A DNA stretch of 64,000 bases from contig NZ_JADZBI010000188.1 of NCBI RefSeq assembly GCF_020852195.1, positions 1 to 64,000 on the forward strand, given 5' to 3'. Made by a program: the position numbers and the translations under genes. Every line of letters begins with the position of its first letter. Position 1 is the stretch's first letter. This DNA comes from Hyphomicrobium sp. GTDB taxonomy: Bacteria > Pseudomonadota > Alphaproteobacteria > Rhizobiales > Hyphomicrobiaceae. The notes beneath the pieces were generated by a model. That model saw nothing but the letters and a program-made list of their open reading frames with translations, was not told where the DNA came from and made no database searches. Of this stretch, positions 48,407 through 58,242 are shown one piece after another.

Positions 48407-49147
48407 TTAAGGCAGCGTCACGCTGGCGGTGAAGACGAAGCGCTCGTCGGCGAGAGGATTGTTGTCGAGGTCCGTATCCCAGTAGCGGAAGTCGAAGGTG
48501 AACTTCTCGACGGCCAGCGCCACACCGGCGTTCCAGTAGCTGTAGTTGTCTACGCCAATGTCCCACTGGTCGGGATTGTCGGATTCGGTGTAGCCGACGC
48601 CGCCGCTGATGGTCGGCGTGAAGATGCCGAGAGCGGGCAGCTCGTAAGCGGCCGTGCCTTCGATCGTGTAGATCGCGTCCGAGTTCGACTGGTCCGGAAC
48701 GTACCAGAAGACCGGCGTCAGGGTCAGGTTCTTGACCGGCGAGAACTCGAGACCAGCCTTCAGCTCGATCAGGTCAAAGTCGCTCGGGCCCAGAGAGGGG
48801 ACAACGCTCTTGTCCTCCGCCCAGGGATAGAAGTAGTACACGAGGCCGAAGTCGAAGGTCACGGGACCCAGCTTCGGCGTGATGCCGGTGATGAGGTTCA
48901 ACTCGGCCGGGCCGTAAGGATCGGCAACCACAGAGCCCCAGAGGCTGCCGTACCAGATGCCGTACGTCAGGTCGATCGACGCCTGGAACGCCGGATCCTC
49001 GTCGTTCGTCGAGATGCCACGGAACACATAGTCACTCGTGCCGGTGCCCGTCACCGACCACTCGAGGCTCTCAGCATTCGCTGCGCCAGCCAGGGTCGTG
49101 AGCGCGATGCCTGCTGCGCCGACCATCTTGGTGAATTTTGCTGTCAT
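48407..49147 (-). CDS. TorF family putative porin (Gcw_chp), copy 2
   Basis: 246 residues from ATG 49147 (MTAKFTKMVGAAGIALTTLAGAANA signal peptide). Same pattern as its neighbours: GTGTSDYVFRGISTNDEDPAFQASIDLTYGIWYGSLWGS ... TFDFGLVYYFYP ... YWNAGVALAVEKFTFDFRYWDTDLDNNPLADERFVFTASVTLP. The 82 upstream codons in the track's ORF run through the promoter region and are unlikely to be translated. The 28 bases before the ATG closely match those before porin 3, indicating duplication of gene and leader together. Confidence 0.93.
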   Translation of the reverse strand: MTAKFTKMVGAAGIALTTLAGAANAESLEWSVTGTGTSDYVFRGISTNDEDPAFQASIDLTYGIWYGSLWGSVVADPYGPAELNLITGITPKLGPVTFDFGLVYYFYPWAEDKSVVPSLGPSDFDLIELKAGLEFSPVKNLTLTPVFWYVPDQSNSDAIYTIEGTAAYELPALGIFTPTISGGVGYTESDNPDQWDIGVDNYSYWNAGVALAVEKFTFDFRYWDTDLDNNPLADERFVFTASVTLP

Positions 49148-49629
49148 CGTACCTCTAACCCCCCTAGTCCCACACCTTAGAATTTCGGTGCGCCTCGCTG
49201 CATTCCTTGGTCCAGGGCGCCCTTGAGAATGGGCACGACCCGCAACCAACCGTCCGATTGTTCGGCGCGTCTTGACTAAGAAGAACCGGATCGTGCGCCC
49301 AAGCACAAGCGCTATGACAGACAAATCAACTACTCCGGTCCCAAGTGTCTCATCCGAGCAACTTTGCGCGCGATCTGGCCACGACTTGCTCAAAATTGGT
49401 TCACTTGGGAGGCATCTGTTGACAGATCGTGAATAGAAATGGAGCTAATCTTGCCTAAAAATTAGTCAGGCGCGCGGTGGCCTGGAGCGCGATGTATGTC
49501 GGTTGTCGATTCAATTGCGTGTCGGGTGGCCCAAAGCGGTCCTTCAGACTCTAAAATGGAATCAATGCCGGGTTCGGTGAGGTCCGTCATGCCGGCGAGG
49601 CGCTAGCCTAGCTCTCTATACGTAACAAG
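49148..49629. other. Promoter region of porin 2
   Basis: About 480 bases without a gene, more A/T-rich than average. The first 28 bases (CGTACCTCTAACCCCCCTAG...) correspond to the leader next to porin 3 (50454-50484). No convincing ORF. Confidence 0.5.
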
Positions 49630-49653
49630 AACGGGGCCTGTTCCGGCCCCGTT
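49630..49653 (-). terminator. Terminator of porin 3
   Basis: AACGGGGCC-N6-GGCCCCGTT, a perfect 9-bp stem, 36 bases past the porin stop on the minus strand, followed by CTTGTTAC, which is only moderately T-rich. Confidence 0.75.
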
Positions 49654-49688
49654 CCATTTAATCCTTGCTAGATTTCGGCTTCCCTTGA

Positions 49689-50447
49689 TCAGGGGAAGGC
49701 AACCTTTGCCGTGAAGACGAAGCGCTCGTCGGAGAGGTTCGAACCGCTCGGCGTCAGGGTGTCGACATCCGAATCCCAGTAGCGGAAGTCGAACGCGAAC
49801 TTGTCGTACCCGAGGGTCAAACCGGCGTTCCAGTAAGACATTTCGGCGTCGGTATCGACGTTCTCGACGTAACCGTAAGTACCGCTGATCGACGGTTCGA
49901 AAACGAAGACCTTCGGAAGGGTATAGGAGAGGCTGGTCTCAGACACCCAATACTCGCCGGCGTCGCCCTGGGCTTCGGGGCTCCAGTAGAAGGTCTGAGA
50001 GCCGCTCAGGCTCGGCAGGATCTCGCCGCTGACGCCGGCCTTGAGCTCAAATACCTCCACATCGCCCGTTGCCGGCTCTGCGGCGCCCGGATAGGTGTAG
50101 TAGAGGACGCCGAAATCGAAGGTTGCGGCACCGAGTGTCGGCTTGATGCCGGCGTAGTAGTCGATCTCGAGGTTGCCGAAGACGAAATCCTCATCGACCG
50201 ACGAACCCCAAGCACCGGCATACAAAATGCCGTACGTGAAGTCGATGCCGGCTTGGAGAGCCGGATCGTTGTCCGACTGCGAAACGCCGCGGAAGACGTA
50301 GTCGCTGGTGATGGCGGCGTTGACCGACCACTCGAAGGTGCGACCGGCGTCGTCCTTCAGGCTGAGACCGCCGGCGGAAGCGGGTGCCGCCAGCATGAGT
50401 AGCGCGGCGCTCGCAGCGCCGAGTGTCTTCGCGAATGTTGGTGTCAT
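49689..50447 (-). CDS. TorF family putative porin (Gcw_chp), copy 3
   Basis: 252 residues from ATG 50447 (MTPTFAKTLGAASAALLMLAAPASA signal peptide), chosen over ATG 50453 because it aligns with the porin 2 start and leaves a better gap to AAGGG. Pattern: AAITSDYVFRGVSQSDNDPALQAGIDFTYGILYAGAWGS ... ATFDFGVLYYTYPGA ... YWNAGLTLGYDKFAFDFRYWDSDVD ... DERFVFTAKVAFP. First gene of a tandem array of three, each separately terminated. Confidence 0.93.
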   Translation of the reverse strand: MTPTFAKTLGAASAALLMLAAPASAGGLSLKDDAGRTFEWSVNAAITSDYVFRGVSQSDNDPALQAGIDFTYGILYAGAWGSSVDEDFVFGNLEIDYYAGIKPTLGAATFDFGVLYYTYPGAAEPATGDVEVFELKAGVSGEILPSLSGSQTFYWSPEAQGDAGEYWVSETSLSYTLPKVFVFEPSISGTYGYVENVDTDAEMSYWNAGLTLGYDKFAFDFRYWDSDVDTLTPSGSNLSDERFVFTAKVAFP

Positions 50448-50873
50448 CGACATGTACCCTTAACCCCCGATCTAGATCCCACACGAAAGAAGTTTCATGC
50501 CCCCGACAGCTCCGTGTGCGATCGGCCCAGATCGGGCGCTGTCCGGAAGTGTCGCTTGGTGGTGCAGTGCAACTCGGCTGTCATAAAGCTCCAAAATCGT
50601 CGGCAACAACAAGTGTTATGTCCGTCGCGCCACGCGCTCGACCAAGGCATGTCGCGCGGCTGCAACTTGCGGCCATAACTGGCTATTTCTTGCCCAGCTT
50701 TCGCTCTTTCCACAGGCATCAGATGTCGGAGCCTGCGCAATAAAAGGACACCTGCTGCCCGATCCGCAGGCGTATTCTTCAAGTGCCAGAGCTCGAAGGT
50801 GCGGCGCCTCCCCGCTTTTCCATGTGGCGGCGGTTTCGCTATTGAAACGTCCATCGCGAACAGGACCACGCTC
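50448..50873. other. Divergent promoter region porin 3 / SDR
   Basis: 426 bases between divergent genes, should hold both promoters. The segment 50454-50484 mirrors the porin 2 leader (GGGGTTAAGGGTAC against GGGGTTAGAGGTAC). No convincing ORF. Confidence 0.45.
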
Positions 50874-51626
50874 ATGTCATCCGCCGGCGCCTCCGCACCG
50901 ACCGTCCTCATCACAGGCGCTGCGCGTCGCATCGGGCGGGCGATCGCGCTCGATCTGGCGCGGGCTGGCTGGCAGGTCTGCGTGCACTACCGCCGGTCGG
51001 CCGAGGAGGCGGAAGAGCTCGTCGGCGAGATTCGGGCGCTGGGCGGGGTGGGCGCGGCGGTGGCAGCGGACCTCGGGTCGGAGGCGGATATAGAGGGGCT
51101 CATTCCGCTGGTGCGCGAAGCGCTCGGCGCGCCCGTCTGTCTGATCAACAACGCCTCGGAGTTCCTCGTCGACACGATCGAGACCGTGACGCCCGGCACC
51201 TGGGACACCCACCTCGACATCAATCTCAAGGCGCCGGTGTTCCTGGCCCGGTCCCTGTTCCTCAACCTGCCGGAGGGGGCGCAGGGCAACGTCATCAACA
51301 TCATCGACCAGCGGGTGTGGAAGCTCACTCCGGACTTCTTCTCCTATACGATCTCGAAAGCCGGCCTCTGGACCGCCACCCGGACGCTGGCGCAGGCGCT
51401 GGCGCCGAGGGTACGCGTCAACGCCATCGGACCGGGACCGGTGCTCAAGAGCATTCACCAGACGGATGCGGACTTCGCGCGCGAGGCGGAGTCGACGCTG
51501 CTGGGGCACGGCCCGAGCCCGCAGGAGATCGCGGCGGCGGTGCTGTTCATCCTCGCCTCGCCCTCGCTCACCGGACAAATGATCGCGCTGGACGGTGGGC
51601 AGCATCTGACGTGGGGGGAGGCGTAA
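50874..51626 (+). CDS. SDR oxidoreductase, pteridine-reductase-like
   Basis: NAD(P)H-dependent short-chain reductase of 250 residues from ATG 50874. The nucleotide-binding motif is TGAARRIGRAIA, the TGxxxRxG form of pteridine reductases (PTR1, FolM) instead of the common TGxxxGxG. LINNASEFLVDTIE, the catalytic YTISKAGLW (Tyr, Lys) and IGPGPVL also match that group. A role in tetrahydropterin or folate reduction is plausible but not shown. Downstream in the same direction lie the GH73 genes and uvrC. Confidence 0.9.
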   Translation: MSSAGASAPTVLITGAARRIGRAIALDLARAGWQVCVHYRRSAEEAEELVGEIRALGGVGAAVAADLGSEADIEGLIPLVREALGAPVCLINNASEFLVDTIETVTPGTWDTHLDINLKAPVFLARSLFLNLPEGAQGNVINIIDQRVWKLTPDFFSYTISKAGLWTATRTLAQALAPRVRVNAIGPGPVLKSIHQTDADFAREAESTLLGHGPSPQEIAAAVLFILASPSLTGQMIALDGGQHLTWGEA

Positions 51627-51917
51627 GCGCGGAAAGGGGCTTGAAAAGGCAGGCTGCGGACCGACCGGCGCCACAATTCCTCCCTTCCATCCCCCCACTG
51701 GCGCCCCAAACTTGGGCGACGGGTAAGGTTCCGGGGTGGGTCGGCGGTTCGGGTGTAAACCAGGTCTTAAGCTTAAGGGTCTAGGAACCATTGTTCGGAC
51801 CGTTGGGCGCCAACCCACGATGAGAATTCGATTTCGAGCGTGAGCCCGCGTCTTTGATCGCTCGCCGTCAAAGGCGGTTCAGGCTACTGGCGCCGCGTAG
51901 AAAAACTGGGGTGTCCC
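51627..51917. other. Intergenic region SDR / GH73
   Basis: 291 bases with no gene. A 12-base perfect palindrome, CTTAAGCTTAAG (51766-51777), is the only structure that stands out; it may be a regulator site for the GH73 gene. Confidence 0.4.
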
Positions 51918-53225
51918 ATGACCTGCCGATCTAGGTCTTCTCGTTCCGGCGTTGCCGTTCTGGCTTCCTTCCTTCTTGCTCCTGCCGCGGCCCAAGCCGC
52001 CGAGCTTCCTCCGATCCGGAGCAGCGCCTCCAATCCGGTGGCCGACTGCGCCACGCCCGGGCGCCTCACGCACTATCTTCAGCAGCGCAACCCGAAGCTC
52101 GATCCCCGCTACGAGACGCTTGCTGCCGAGTACATGCGCCATGGCGAGGCACTTCAGGTGCGCTGGGACTACGCCTTCTTCCAGATGATCCTCGAGACCG
52201 GCTATCTCAACTACGGCGGCGACGTGAAGCCCGACCAGAACAATTTCGCCGGGCTCGGCGCCACGGGCAAAGGCGCACGGGGCGAGCGCTTCCCGGACAT
52301 CTCGACGGGCGTGCGCGCGCATATCGAGCATCTCGTGATGTACTCGGGCGATCGCGTCGAGAACCCGGTGGCCGAGCGGACCCGCAACATCCAGGAATGG
52401 GGTGTGCTCACGGACTGGCAGAAGGGGATCTCCGGGCCAATCACGTTCAGCCAGCTCGCGAAGAAGTGGGCGCCGGGCAGCCGGCGCTATGTGAGCGATA
52501 TCGAGACCATCGCGCAGCGGTTCTTCGATGGGCCCTGCAAGGAGCCGGATCCTTATCTCGACGTGATTGCCGCCCGGGGCGATGCGCCCTCAAAGACGCG
52601 GAGCGTCGAGGCAAAAGCGCCGGTCGCGTCGCAGAATACCACGGACGACGCCGTACGTGTGTCGCCTGGCACCGCCGACGGGCCGCCCATCGTGGAGGAC
52701 GTGCTGCCCTCCAAGGGCGCGGCTGCCGTGGCGGCTGCGGCCTCGGAGCCGAAGGCCAAGGCGCAGACGGCGTCGGTGACGCCGCCGGTCACGCTGCTCA
52801 ATCCGGCCCCGGCCGCAGATACCGTCGTGGAGCCCGCCGCCGCCAGCGAGGCCGAGGCCGCGGCCGCCGCGCAGTCGTCCGGGAAGGCGATCGAGGTCGC
52901 CGCGCTGCCGGGCGCTCTCAAGGGTGCCGGTGCGGCTGAGACCAAGCCCGAAGCGAAACCCGAGAAGAAGAAGCCGGAAAAGAAGGACGCGAGCGGCAAG
53001 TGCCGGGTCTGGACCGCCAGCTACGGCGGCTCCAAGGCCATCATCATCAAGGCCGTGTCCGACAAGACCATCAACTACACGGTGCTCGACGTGAACGAGG
53101 GGGCCGAGAAGCGCGAGGCCGACGCCTACATCAACGCCTACGCCAAGGGCGGGCAGTCGGTCGGCGAGTTCGCGAGCCAATCGCAGGCGCTCGAAAAAGC
53201 CTTCGAGCTCTGCCCCGAGGGCTGA
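51918..53225 (+). CDS. Glucosaminidase-domain (GH73-like) exported protein 1
   Basis: 435-residue periplasmic protein. A signal peptide (about 1-28, ending AAAQAA) precedes a GH73-type domain (about 40-205): CATPGRLTHYLQQRNPKLD, VRWDYAFFQMILETGYLNYGG with the likely catalytic Glu93, and QNNFAGLGATGKGARGERFPDISTGVRAHIEHL. An Ala/Pro/Lys-rich linker (about 215-355) leads to a small C-terminal domain (CRVWTASYGGSKAIIIKAVSDKTINYTVLDVNEG ... ALEKAFELCPEG) with two Cys. It should cleave GlcNAc bonds in peptidoglycan, or bind them. It is followed nine bases later by a paralogue. Confidence 0.9.
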   Translation: MTCRSRSSRSGVAVLASFLLAPAAAQAAELPPIRSSASNPVADCATPGRLTHYLQQRNPKLDPRYETLAAEYMRHGEALQVRWDYAFFQMILETGYLNYGGDVKPDQNNFAGLGATGKGARGERFPDISTGVRAHIEHLVMYSGDRVENPVAERTRNIQEWGVLTDWQKGISGPITFSQLAKKWAPGSRRYVSDIETIAQRFFDGPCKEPDPYLDVIAARGDAPSKTRSVEAKAPVASQNTTDDAVRVSPGTADGPPIVEDVLPSKGAAAVAAAASEPKAKAQTASVTPPVTLLNPAPAADTVVEPAAASEAEAAAAAQSSGKAIEVAALPGALKGAGAAETKPEAKPEKKKPEKKDASGKCRVWTASYGGSKAIIIKAVSDKTINYTVLDVNEGAEKREADAYINAYAKGGQSVGEFASQSQALEKAFELCPEG

Positions 53226-53234
53226 TCGGACCTT

Positions 53235-54656
53235 ATGGTGGTGGCGTTCCCTAGCATGGCCGCTCGTTGCTTCCTTCCAGGGCGGCTCGCCGTTGCCGTT
53301 GCGGTGCTGGCCGCGACCGGCGCATCGCTGGCGCACGCGGCACCGACGCTGCCCGAGATCCGTCTCTCGCAACGCAACCCCGTGCCGGCGTGCGTGACGC
53401 CCGGGCGCCTGATGGCGTTCCTCAAGCAGCGCAACGGCAAGCTCGATCCACGCTTCCGCAACATCGCCTCGTTCTACAAGCAGCACGGCGAAGCCTGGGG
53501 TGTGCGTTGGGACTACGCCTTCTTCCAGATGGCGATCGAGACCAACTTCCTTACCTACCGCGCGCCCAGCGGGCGCATGGGGGACGTCGATCCCAAGCAG
53601 AACAATTTCGCCGGCATCGGCACCACCGGCGGCGGCGTGCCCGGCGACAGCTTCCCCGATGTCTCGACCGGAGTTCTCGGGCAGATCCAGCACCTCGTCG
53701 TCTACTCGGGCGAGATGATCCCCAACCCGGTGGCGCCGCGCACGCAGCTCAAGCAGGAGCACATCCTTGCCAAGTCGCGCGAGCTGAAGCGGCCGGTGCG
53801 GTTCTCGGATCTCGCACGGCGCTGGGCGGCCGATCCCAAGTATGCGGGCTCCATCGAATGGGTGGCGGAGCGTTTCCGCTCGGAGCATTGCAAGGGACGC
53901 GGTGCGCCGCAGAACAACGAGATGCTGCCGTGGCAGCAAAAGCCGGCGCGTGGCGCCGACGGCGGACGTGCCGCCGCGCCGGCGCCGAAAGGCGCACACG
54001 CGGATGCCAGCGCGCCAGTGCGCACGATCTGGAGTCGCGACCAGCAGAAGCGCACGCCGCCCAAGGCCGAGCCGCCGCCGGCCAAAGCAATGGCGGAGGC
54101 GGCGCGGATGCCCGAGCTGCCCGTTGCGCAGGTTGATGTTGCGCCGCCTGTTGCAGTCCATGCTCCTCAGCGCGAAGCGGTCCGCGAGGAGGAGCACGAG
54201 ACGCGTTTCGCACTGTTCACGCCGCCGGCAGGACTGGCCGATGCCGTGATCCCGGAGAGCGGGATGCTCGCATCTGATGCCCGCGTGCCTGTGCCGCCCA
54301 GCGAGCGCCCTGTCGCCGGACCGCCCGAGCCCCCGGTGGTGGCGGCCGGCTCCTCCGTCGGCGGGTTCGTCGTGGGAGGATCGAGCAAGCCGACCTTTCC
54401 TCCGCCGTCGGGGCTCGGCGTGAAGCCCAGCCGCTGCATGGTCGAGAGTGCGCGCTACGGCGGCGAGACGACGGTGCTGGTCAAGGCGTCTGAAGGTGCG
54501 GACGTGCACTACGTCGCGCTGTCCGTGCTCGACGGCTTCGAGGACAGCATGACGGCGAGCTTCATCTCCTCGCGCCCGGAAGGCGGCGAGGTGATCGGCG
54601 TCTTCCCCTCGCGCGACGCGGCGCTGGCCAAAGCGCGCACGCTCTGCCCGGATTGA
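53235..54656 (+). CDS. Glucosaminidase-domain (GH73-like) exported protein 2
   Basis: 473-residue tandem paralogue with the same architecture: signal peptide, GH73-like domain (CVTPGRLMAFLKQRNGKLDPR, VRWDYAFFQMAIETNFLTY with Glu, QNNFAGIGTTGGGVPGDSFPDVSTGVLGQIQHL), a Pro/Ala-rich linker and the same C-terminal module (CMVESARYGGETTVLVKASEGADVHYVALSVLDG ... ALAKARTLCPD). The linker is longer and less charged than in copy 1. ATG 53235 or 53256 could be the start. Nine bases separate it from copy 1, so the pair is an operon. Confidence 0.9.
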   Translation: MVVAFPSMAARCFLPGRLAVAVAVLAATGASLAHAAPTLPEIRLSQRNPVPACVTPGRLMAFLKQRNGKLDPRFRNIASFYKQHGEAWGVRWDYAFFQMAIETNFLTYRAPSGRMGDVDPKQNNFAGIGTTGGGVPGDSFPDVSTGVLGQIQHLVVYSGEMIPNPVAPRTQLKQEHILAKSRELKRPVRFSDLARRWAADPKYAGSIEWVAERFRSEHCKGRGAPQNNEMLPWQQKPARGADGGRAAAPAPKGAHADASAPVRTIWSRDQQKRTPPKAEPPPAKAMAEAARMPELPVAQVDVAPPVAVHAPQREAVREEEHETRFALFTPPAGLADAVIPESGMLASDARVPVPPSERPVAGPPEPPVVAAGSSVGGFVVGGSSKPTFPPPSGLGVKPSRCMVESARYGGETTVLVKASEGADVHYVALSVLDGFEDSMTASFISSRPEGGEVIGVFPSRDAALAKARTLCPD

Positions 54657-54681
54657 TCCTCCGCAAAGGCCGCGTGTATGT

Positions 54682-54722
54682 AAGCTTGCGTGGATCCCGG
54701 CCTGCGCCGGGATGACGTCAAG
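54682..54722. repeat. Single family B repeat unit
   Basis: AAGCTTGCGTGGATCCCGGC ... GGGATGACGTCAAG: one unit of the family seen as a perfect pair at 15.2 kb, between the convergent GH73 gene and the next gene. It contains the self-complementary core ATCCCGGC/GCCGGGAT and could act as a stop hairpin. Confidence 0.8.
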
Positions 54723-54850
54723 TTTGCAAAAAACCTTCATCATAAGCAGAGTCATGGGCGCGGAGGCGGTATCCACGACACGTGTCGATGTAGGTGTGCT
54801 CTCGAATGTGTCGCGTGCGCTGCGCTGTTTCTACCTAAGCCCGAACGAAT

Positions 54851-55813
54851 CTATGGCTCGGGGGCGAGGTACTTGAGGGCGGCGGAGGAGATGGCGCCGC
54901 CGACCACGCACGGAATGCCGGCGGCCACGACGCCGCCCGCCGCGGCGCCGACGCAGCCGAGCGCGAACACGGTCTGCCCCGCTTGGCCCCACCAGGCATA
55001 GTCGCGCGACTTCTGCGAGCCCTTGGTCTTCAGCTCCTCGATGGCGGCGACGGCATCCTTCCTGATCTTGCCGGTCTCGAAGGTCTCGGCGGCCTCGATC
55101 ACCTCGCGCAACGGCTTGCGCACGTCGGCCGGCTGCGTGTTCATCTCCTCGCTCAGGATGTCGAGCAACTCCTTTTCACGCGAGGCGTTGGTGGCCAGCG
55201 TCCACTTGGCCATGGAGCCGATGGTCAGCTTCTCAACGTCGTTCCTGTCGTTCGACATGGCGAGCGCGCCGACGATGCGCTGGATCGGCTCGCGGTAGCC
55301 GGTGGCGTAGTAGTAGCCCCACAGGGCGTCGATGACGTGGCCGCCGTCGTCGACGGGCAGCTCGGCCAGCGTCTTGCCGTCGCCGTACAGATACTTGCGG
55401 ATCAGGACCTGACGCGCCGGCATGCGCTCGACGAACTTCTGCAGCAGCTCTTTCCAGTCAGGTAGGCCCGAGTAGGCGATGGCGCGGATCAGCACCACCT
55501 GGTCCTCGGGCGGCATGGGAAACATGCGTGAGACGAGGAGCTCGGCGCGGTCCGGGTTGGCACCGAGGACGCCGCCGGTGAAACCGATGTAGACGCCCGC
55601 CGTGTCGAGGTCGCGGAACAGGCCGAGGTCGCCCATGGCATGCACGACCTCAGGCAACCGGTCGGGCTCGGGCGCGCGGCGGTAGTCGTTGATCCACTTG
55701 AGGACGTGTTCGGATTTCTCGAGCCGTAGCGGCGGCGCGCGCTTGGCCTTGTCCCCGGCCAGCGCCGGGGCCAGCGCCAGGGCTGCCGTGAGAAGTGCGA
55801 TCAGGATTCGCAT
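54851..55813 (-). CDS. Exported hypothetical protein
   Basis: 320 residues from ATG 55813. A signal peptide ([26 protein letters not shown]) is followed by a mostly helical domain ([94 protein letters not shown]), which looks like helical-repeat packing. The C-terminus ends in a hydrophobic helix ([29 protein letters not shown]), so it may be membrane-attached at the end. Family unknown; sits divergent to uvrC. Confidence 0.72.
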   Translation of the reverse strand: MRILIALLTAALALAPALAGDKAKRAPPLRLEKSEHVLKWINDYRRAPEPDRLPEVVHAMGDLGLFRDLDTAGVYIGFTGGVLGANPDRAELLVSRMFPMPPEDQVVLIRAIAYSGLPDWKELLQKFVERMPARQVLIRKYLYGDGKTLAELPVDDGGHVIDALWGYYYATGYREPIQRIVGALAMSNDRNDVEKLTIGSMAKWTLATNASREKELLDILSEEMNTQPADVRKPLREVIEAAETFETGKIRKDAVAAIEELKTKGSQKSRDYAWWGQAGQTVFALGCVGAAAGGVVAAGIPCVVGGAISSAALKYLAPEP

Positions 55814-55977
55814 GGCCGTCATCCTCCGGACGCGCCGGGATCGGTATCCATAGGTTGCGTGCAAGGTCTCCCGAGATCCAAGGGCCGCGATGTCCTGGGC
55901 GGTTTTGTGGCAAACGGCCCGGTCGGCTGGATCTCGGGCCGCTTGACGGGGCGCCTTCGGCCGCCAATGTTCCGGCC

Positions 55978-57993
55978 ATGCCCATCCCCGACGACAAGGC
56001 CGACGGCGGCCTCGCCCCCGCGCGGCCGAGCAAGCCCCGCGAGGCCAACGCCCCCGCGACAGGGCCGGACGTGATCGCCGGCTACCTCAAGACATTGACG
56101 ACCGGGCCCGGCGTCTACCGGATGCTCGATGCCGCGGGCGACGTGATCTACGTCGGCAAGGCGCGCAATCTCAAGGCGCGCGTGCAGAACTACACGCGGC
56201 TCGCCGGGCTGCCGAACCGCACGCTGCGCATGGTTCAGGCGACGGCTGCCATGGAGTTCGTCTCCGTGCGCACCGAAGCCGAGGCGCTGCTGCTCGAAGC
56301 CAACCTCATCAAGCGCTTCCGGCCGCGCTTCAACGTCACCCTGCGCGACGACAAGAGCTTCCCCTACATCTTGATCCGGCGCGACCAGGGGGCGCCGCAG
56401 ATCCTGAAGCACCGCGGCGCGCGGACGGTCAAGGGCGAGTACTTCGGGCCGTTCGCGTCGGCGGGCGCGGTCAACCGCACCATCAACCTGCTGGAGCGGG
56501 CGTTTCTGTTGCGCTCGTGCTCGGACAGCGTCTTCGAGAGCCGCACGCGGCCGTGCCTGCTCTACCAGATCAAGCGCTGCTCGGCGCCGTGCACGGGCGA
56601 GATCAGCCTCGAGGACTACGGACGGCTGGTCGACGAGGCGATCCGCTTCCTCAAGGGCGAGAGCCAGTCGGTGCGGGAAATGTACCAGCGGCTGATGGAG
56701 GAGGCGGCAGAGAGGCTCGAGTTCGAGCGGGCGGCGATGCTGCGCAACCGGCTCTGGGCGCTGGCGCACGTGCAGGCCGAGCAGGCGATCAACCCCGAAG
56801 GCGTGGAGGAAGCCGACGTGTTCGCCGCCTACCAGGAAGCCGGGCAGACCTGCATCCAGGTGTTCTTCTTCCGCGTCGGGCAGAACTGGGGCAACCGCGC
56901 CTACTACCCGAAGGCGGATCGCTCGCTGCCGGTCGAGGAAGTTCTGGATAGCTTCGTCGCGCAGTTCTACGACGACAAGCCGGTGCCGCGGCTGATCCTG
57001 CTCTCGCACGACATCGCCAACCGCGCGCTGCTCGAGGAAGCGCTCTGCATCAAGGCCGATCGGCGCGTGGAGATCCGTGTGCCGCAGCGGGGCGTGAAGT
57101 CGGGGCTGGTCGAGCATGCGCTCGCCAACGCGCGCGAGGCGCTGGGGCGCAAGCTCGCCGAGTCGTCGTCGCAGAGGGCGCTGCTCGCGGCGCTCGGGGA
57201 GCGCTTCGGTCTCAAGCATCCGCCGCAGCGCGTGGACGTGTTCGACAACAGCCATATCATGGGCACCAACGCGGTCGGGGGGATGATCGTCGCCGGCCCT
57301 GAGGGCTTCGCCAAGAGCGCCTATCGCAAGTTCAACATCCGCTCGGAGACGCTGACGCCCGGCGACGACTACGCGATGATGCGGGAGGTGCTCACGCGCC
57401 GCTTCCGCAGGCTTGCGGAGAACGAGGCCGGGGCGCCGACGGAGACGCCGGCCGAAGCGCTGTGGGAGCATGTGGCGGCCGAGGGATCTCAGCCGATCGA
57501 CGAGGAGGATGCGTCGCCGCTGGGTGGAGCGCTGCCCGAGCGGCCGGATCTGGTGCTGGTGGACGGTGGTGCGGGCCAGCTCACGGTGGCGCGCGAGGTG
57601 CTGGCGGAACTCGGTCTTGGCCACATCGCCGTGGTCGGAGTCGCGAAAGGGCCGGACCGCGACGCGGGGCGCGAGCACTTCCACGTGCCCGGCCGGGCGT
57701 CGTTCATGCTCGAGCCGCGCGATCCGGTGCTCTACTTCGTGCAGCGGCTCAGGGACGAGGCGCACCGCTTCGCCATCGGTACGCACAGGGCCAAGCGCGC
57801 GAAGGCGCTCGGGGCCAATCCGCTCGACGAGATCCCCGGCGTCGGACCGACGCGCAAGCGCGCCCTGCTCAAGCATTTCGGCTCGGCGAAGGCCGTGTCG
57901 CGGGCCGGCGTGGACGACCTCGTGGCCGTGGACGGCATTTCGGCCGAGATGGCGCGAAAGATTTACGATTTCTTTCACGAGCGCCGCGTCTGA
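55978..57993 (+). CDS. uvrC: Excinuclease ABC subunit C
   Basis: Makes both incisions in UvrABC nucleotide excision repair. The 671-residue product starts at ATG 55978 ([17 protein letters not shown]). Domains: GIY-YIG nuclease ([27 protein letters not shown], about 42-70), Cys cluster ([17 protein letters not shown]), UVR motif, the C-terminal RNase-H-like nuclease ([30 protein letters not shown]) and a tandem helix-hairpin-helix ([31 protein letters not shown]). The track's longer ORF begins in the neighbour's promoter. Confidence 0.98.
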   Translation: MPIPDDKADGGLAPARPSKPREANAPATGPDVIAGYLKTLTTGPGVYRMLDAAGDVIYVGKARNLKARVQNYTRLAGLPNRTLRMVQATAAMEFVSVRTEAEALLLEANLIKRFRPRFNVTLRDDKSFPYILIRRDQGAPQILKHRGARTVKGEYFGPFASAGAVNRTINLLERAFLLRSCSDSVFESRTRPCLLYQIKRCSAPCTGEISLEDYGRLVDEAIRFLKGESQSVREMYQRLMEEAAERLEFERAAMLRNRLWALAHVQAEQAINPEGVEEADVFAAYQEAGQTCIQVFFFRVGQNWGNRAYYPKADRSLPVEEVLDSFVAQFYDDKPVPRLILLSHDIANRALLEEALCIKADRRVEIRVPQRGVKSGLVEHALANAREALGRKLAESSSQRALLAALGERFGLKHPPQRVDVFDNSHIMGTNAVGGMIVAGPEGFAKSAYRKFNIRSETLTPGDDYAMMREVLTRRFRRLAENEAGAPTETPAEALWEHVAAEGSQPIDEEDASPLGGALPERPDLVLVDGGAGQLTVAREVLAELGLGHIAVVGVAKGPDRDAGREHFHVPGRASFMLEPRDPVLYFVQRLRDEAHRFAIGTHRAKRAKALGANPLDEIPGVGPTRKRALLKHFGSAKAVSRAGVDDLVAVDGISAEMARKIYDFFHERRV

Positions 57994-58242
57994 GGATGAC
58001 TCGTTGGATTCACGCCTTTTTCAGGATTTGCCCTCGTTGCGATGCATTTTCTGATCATTTGTCGCAGATATGGCCTTCCGCAAAGTGGTTTAGGCGGAGT
58101 TTCTCAAATCCTTTCTCAACCAATCGCCGGTCATATTCGAAGACGGTGATGCGGTGAGTTGACCTCCGCCGGAGGTCTGTTTCGGCGCGGCCCGGGTGTG
58201 CGGGATAGTTGGCCCTGTTGAGGGCGTTGGGGGACTCTGTTG

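Noticed and set aside
49735-49750. GGTTCGAACC resembling a tRNA T-loop
   Set aside because: It lies inside the porin 3 coding sequence and no cloverleaf can be drawn around it.
52590-54776. 728-codon minus-strand ORF opposite the GH73 genes
   Set aside because: Typical antisense shadow in high-GC DNA: Arg/His-rich, without motifs, opposite two genes with clear signal peptides and domains.
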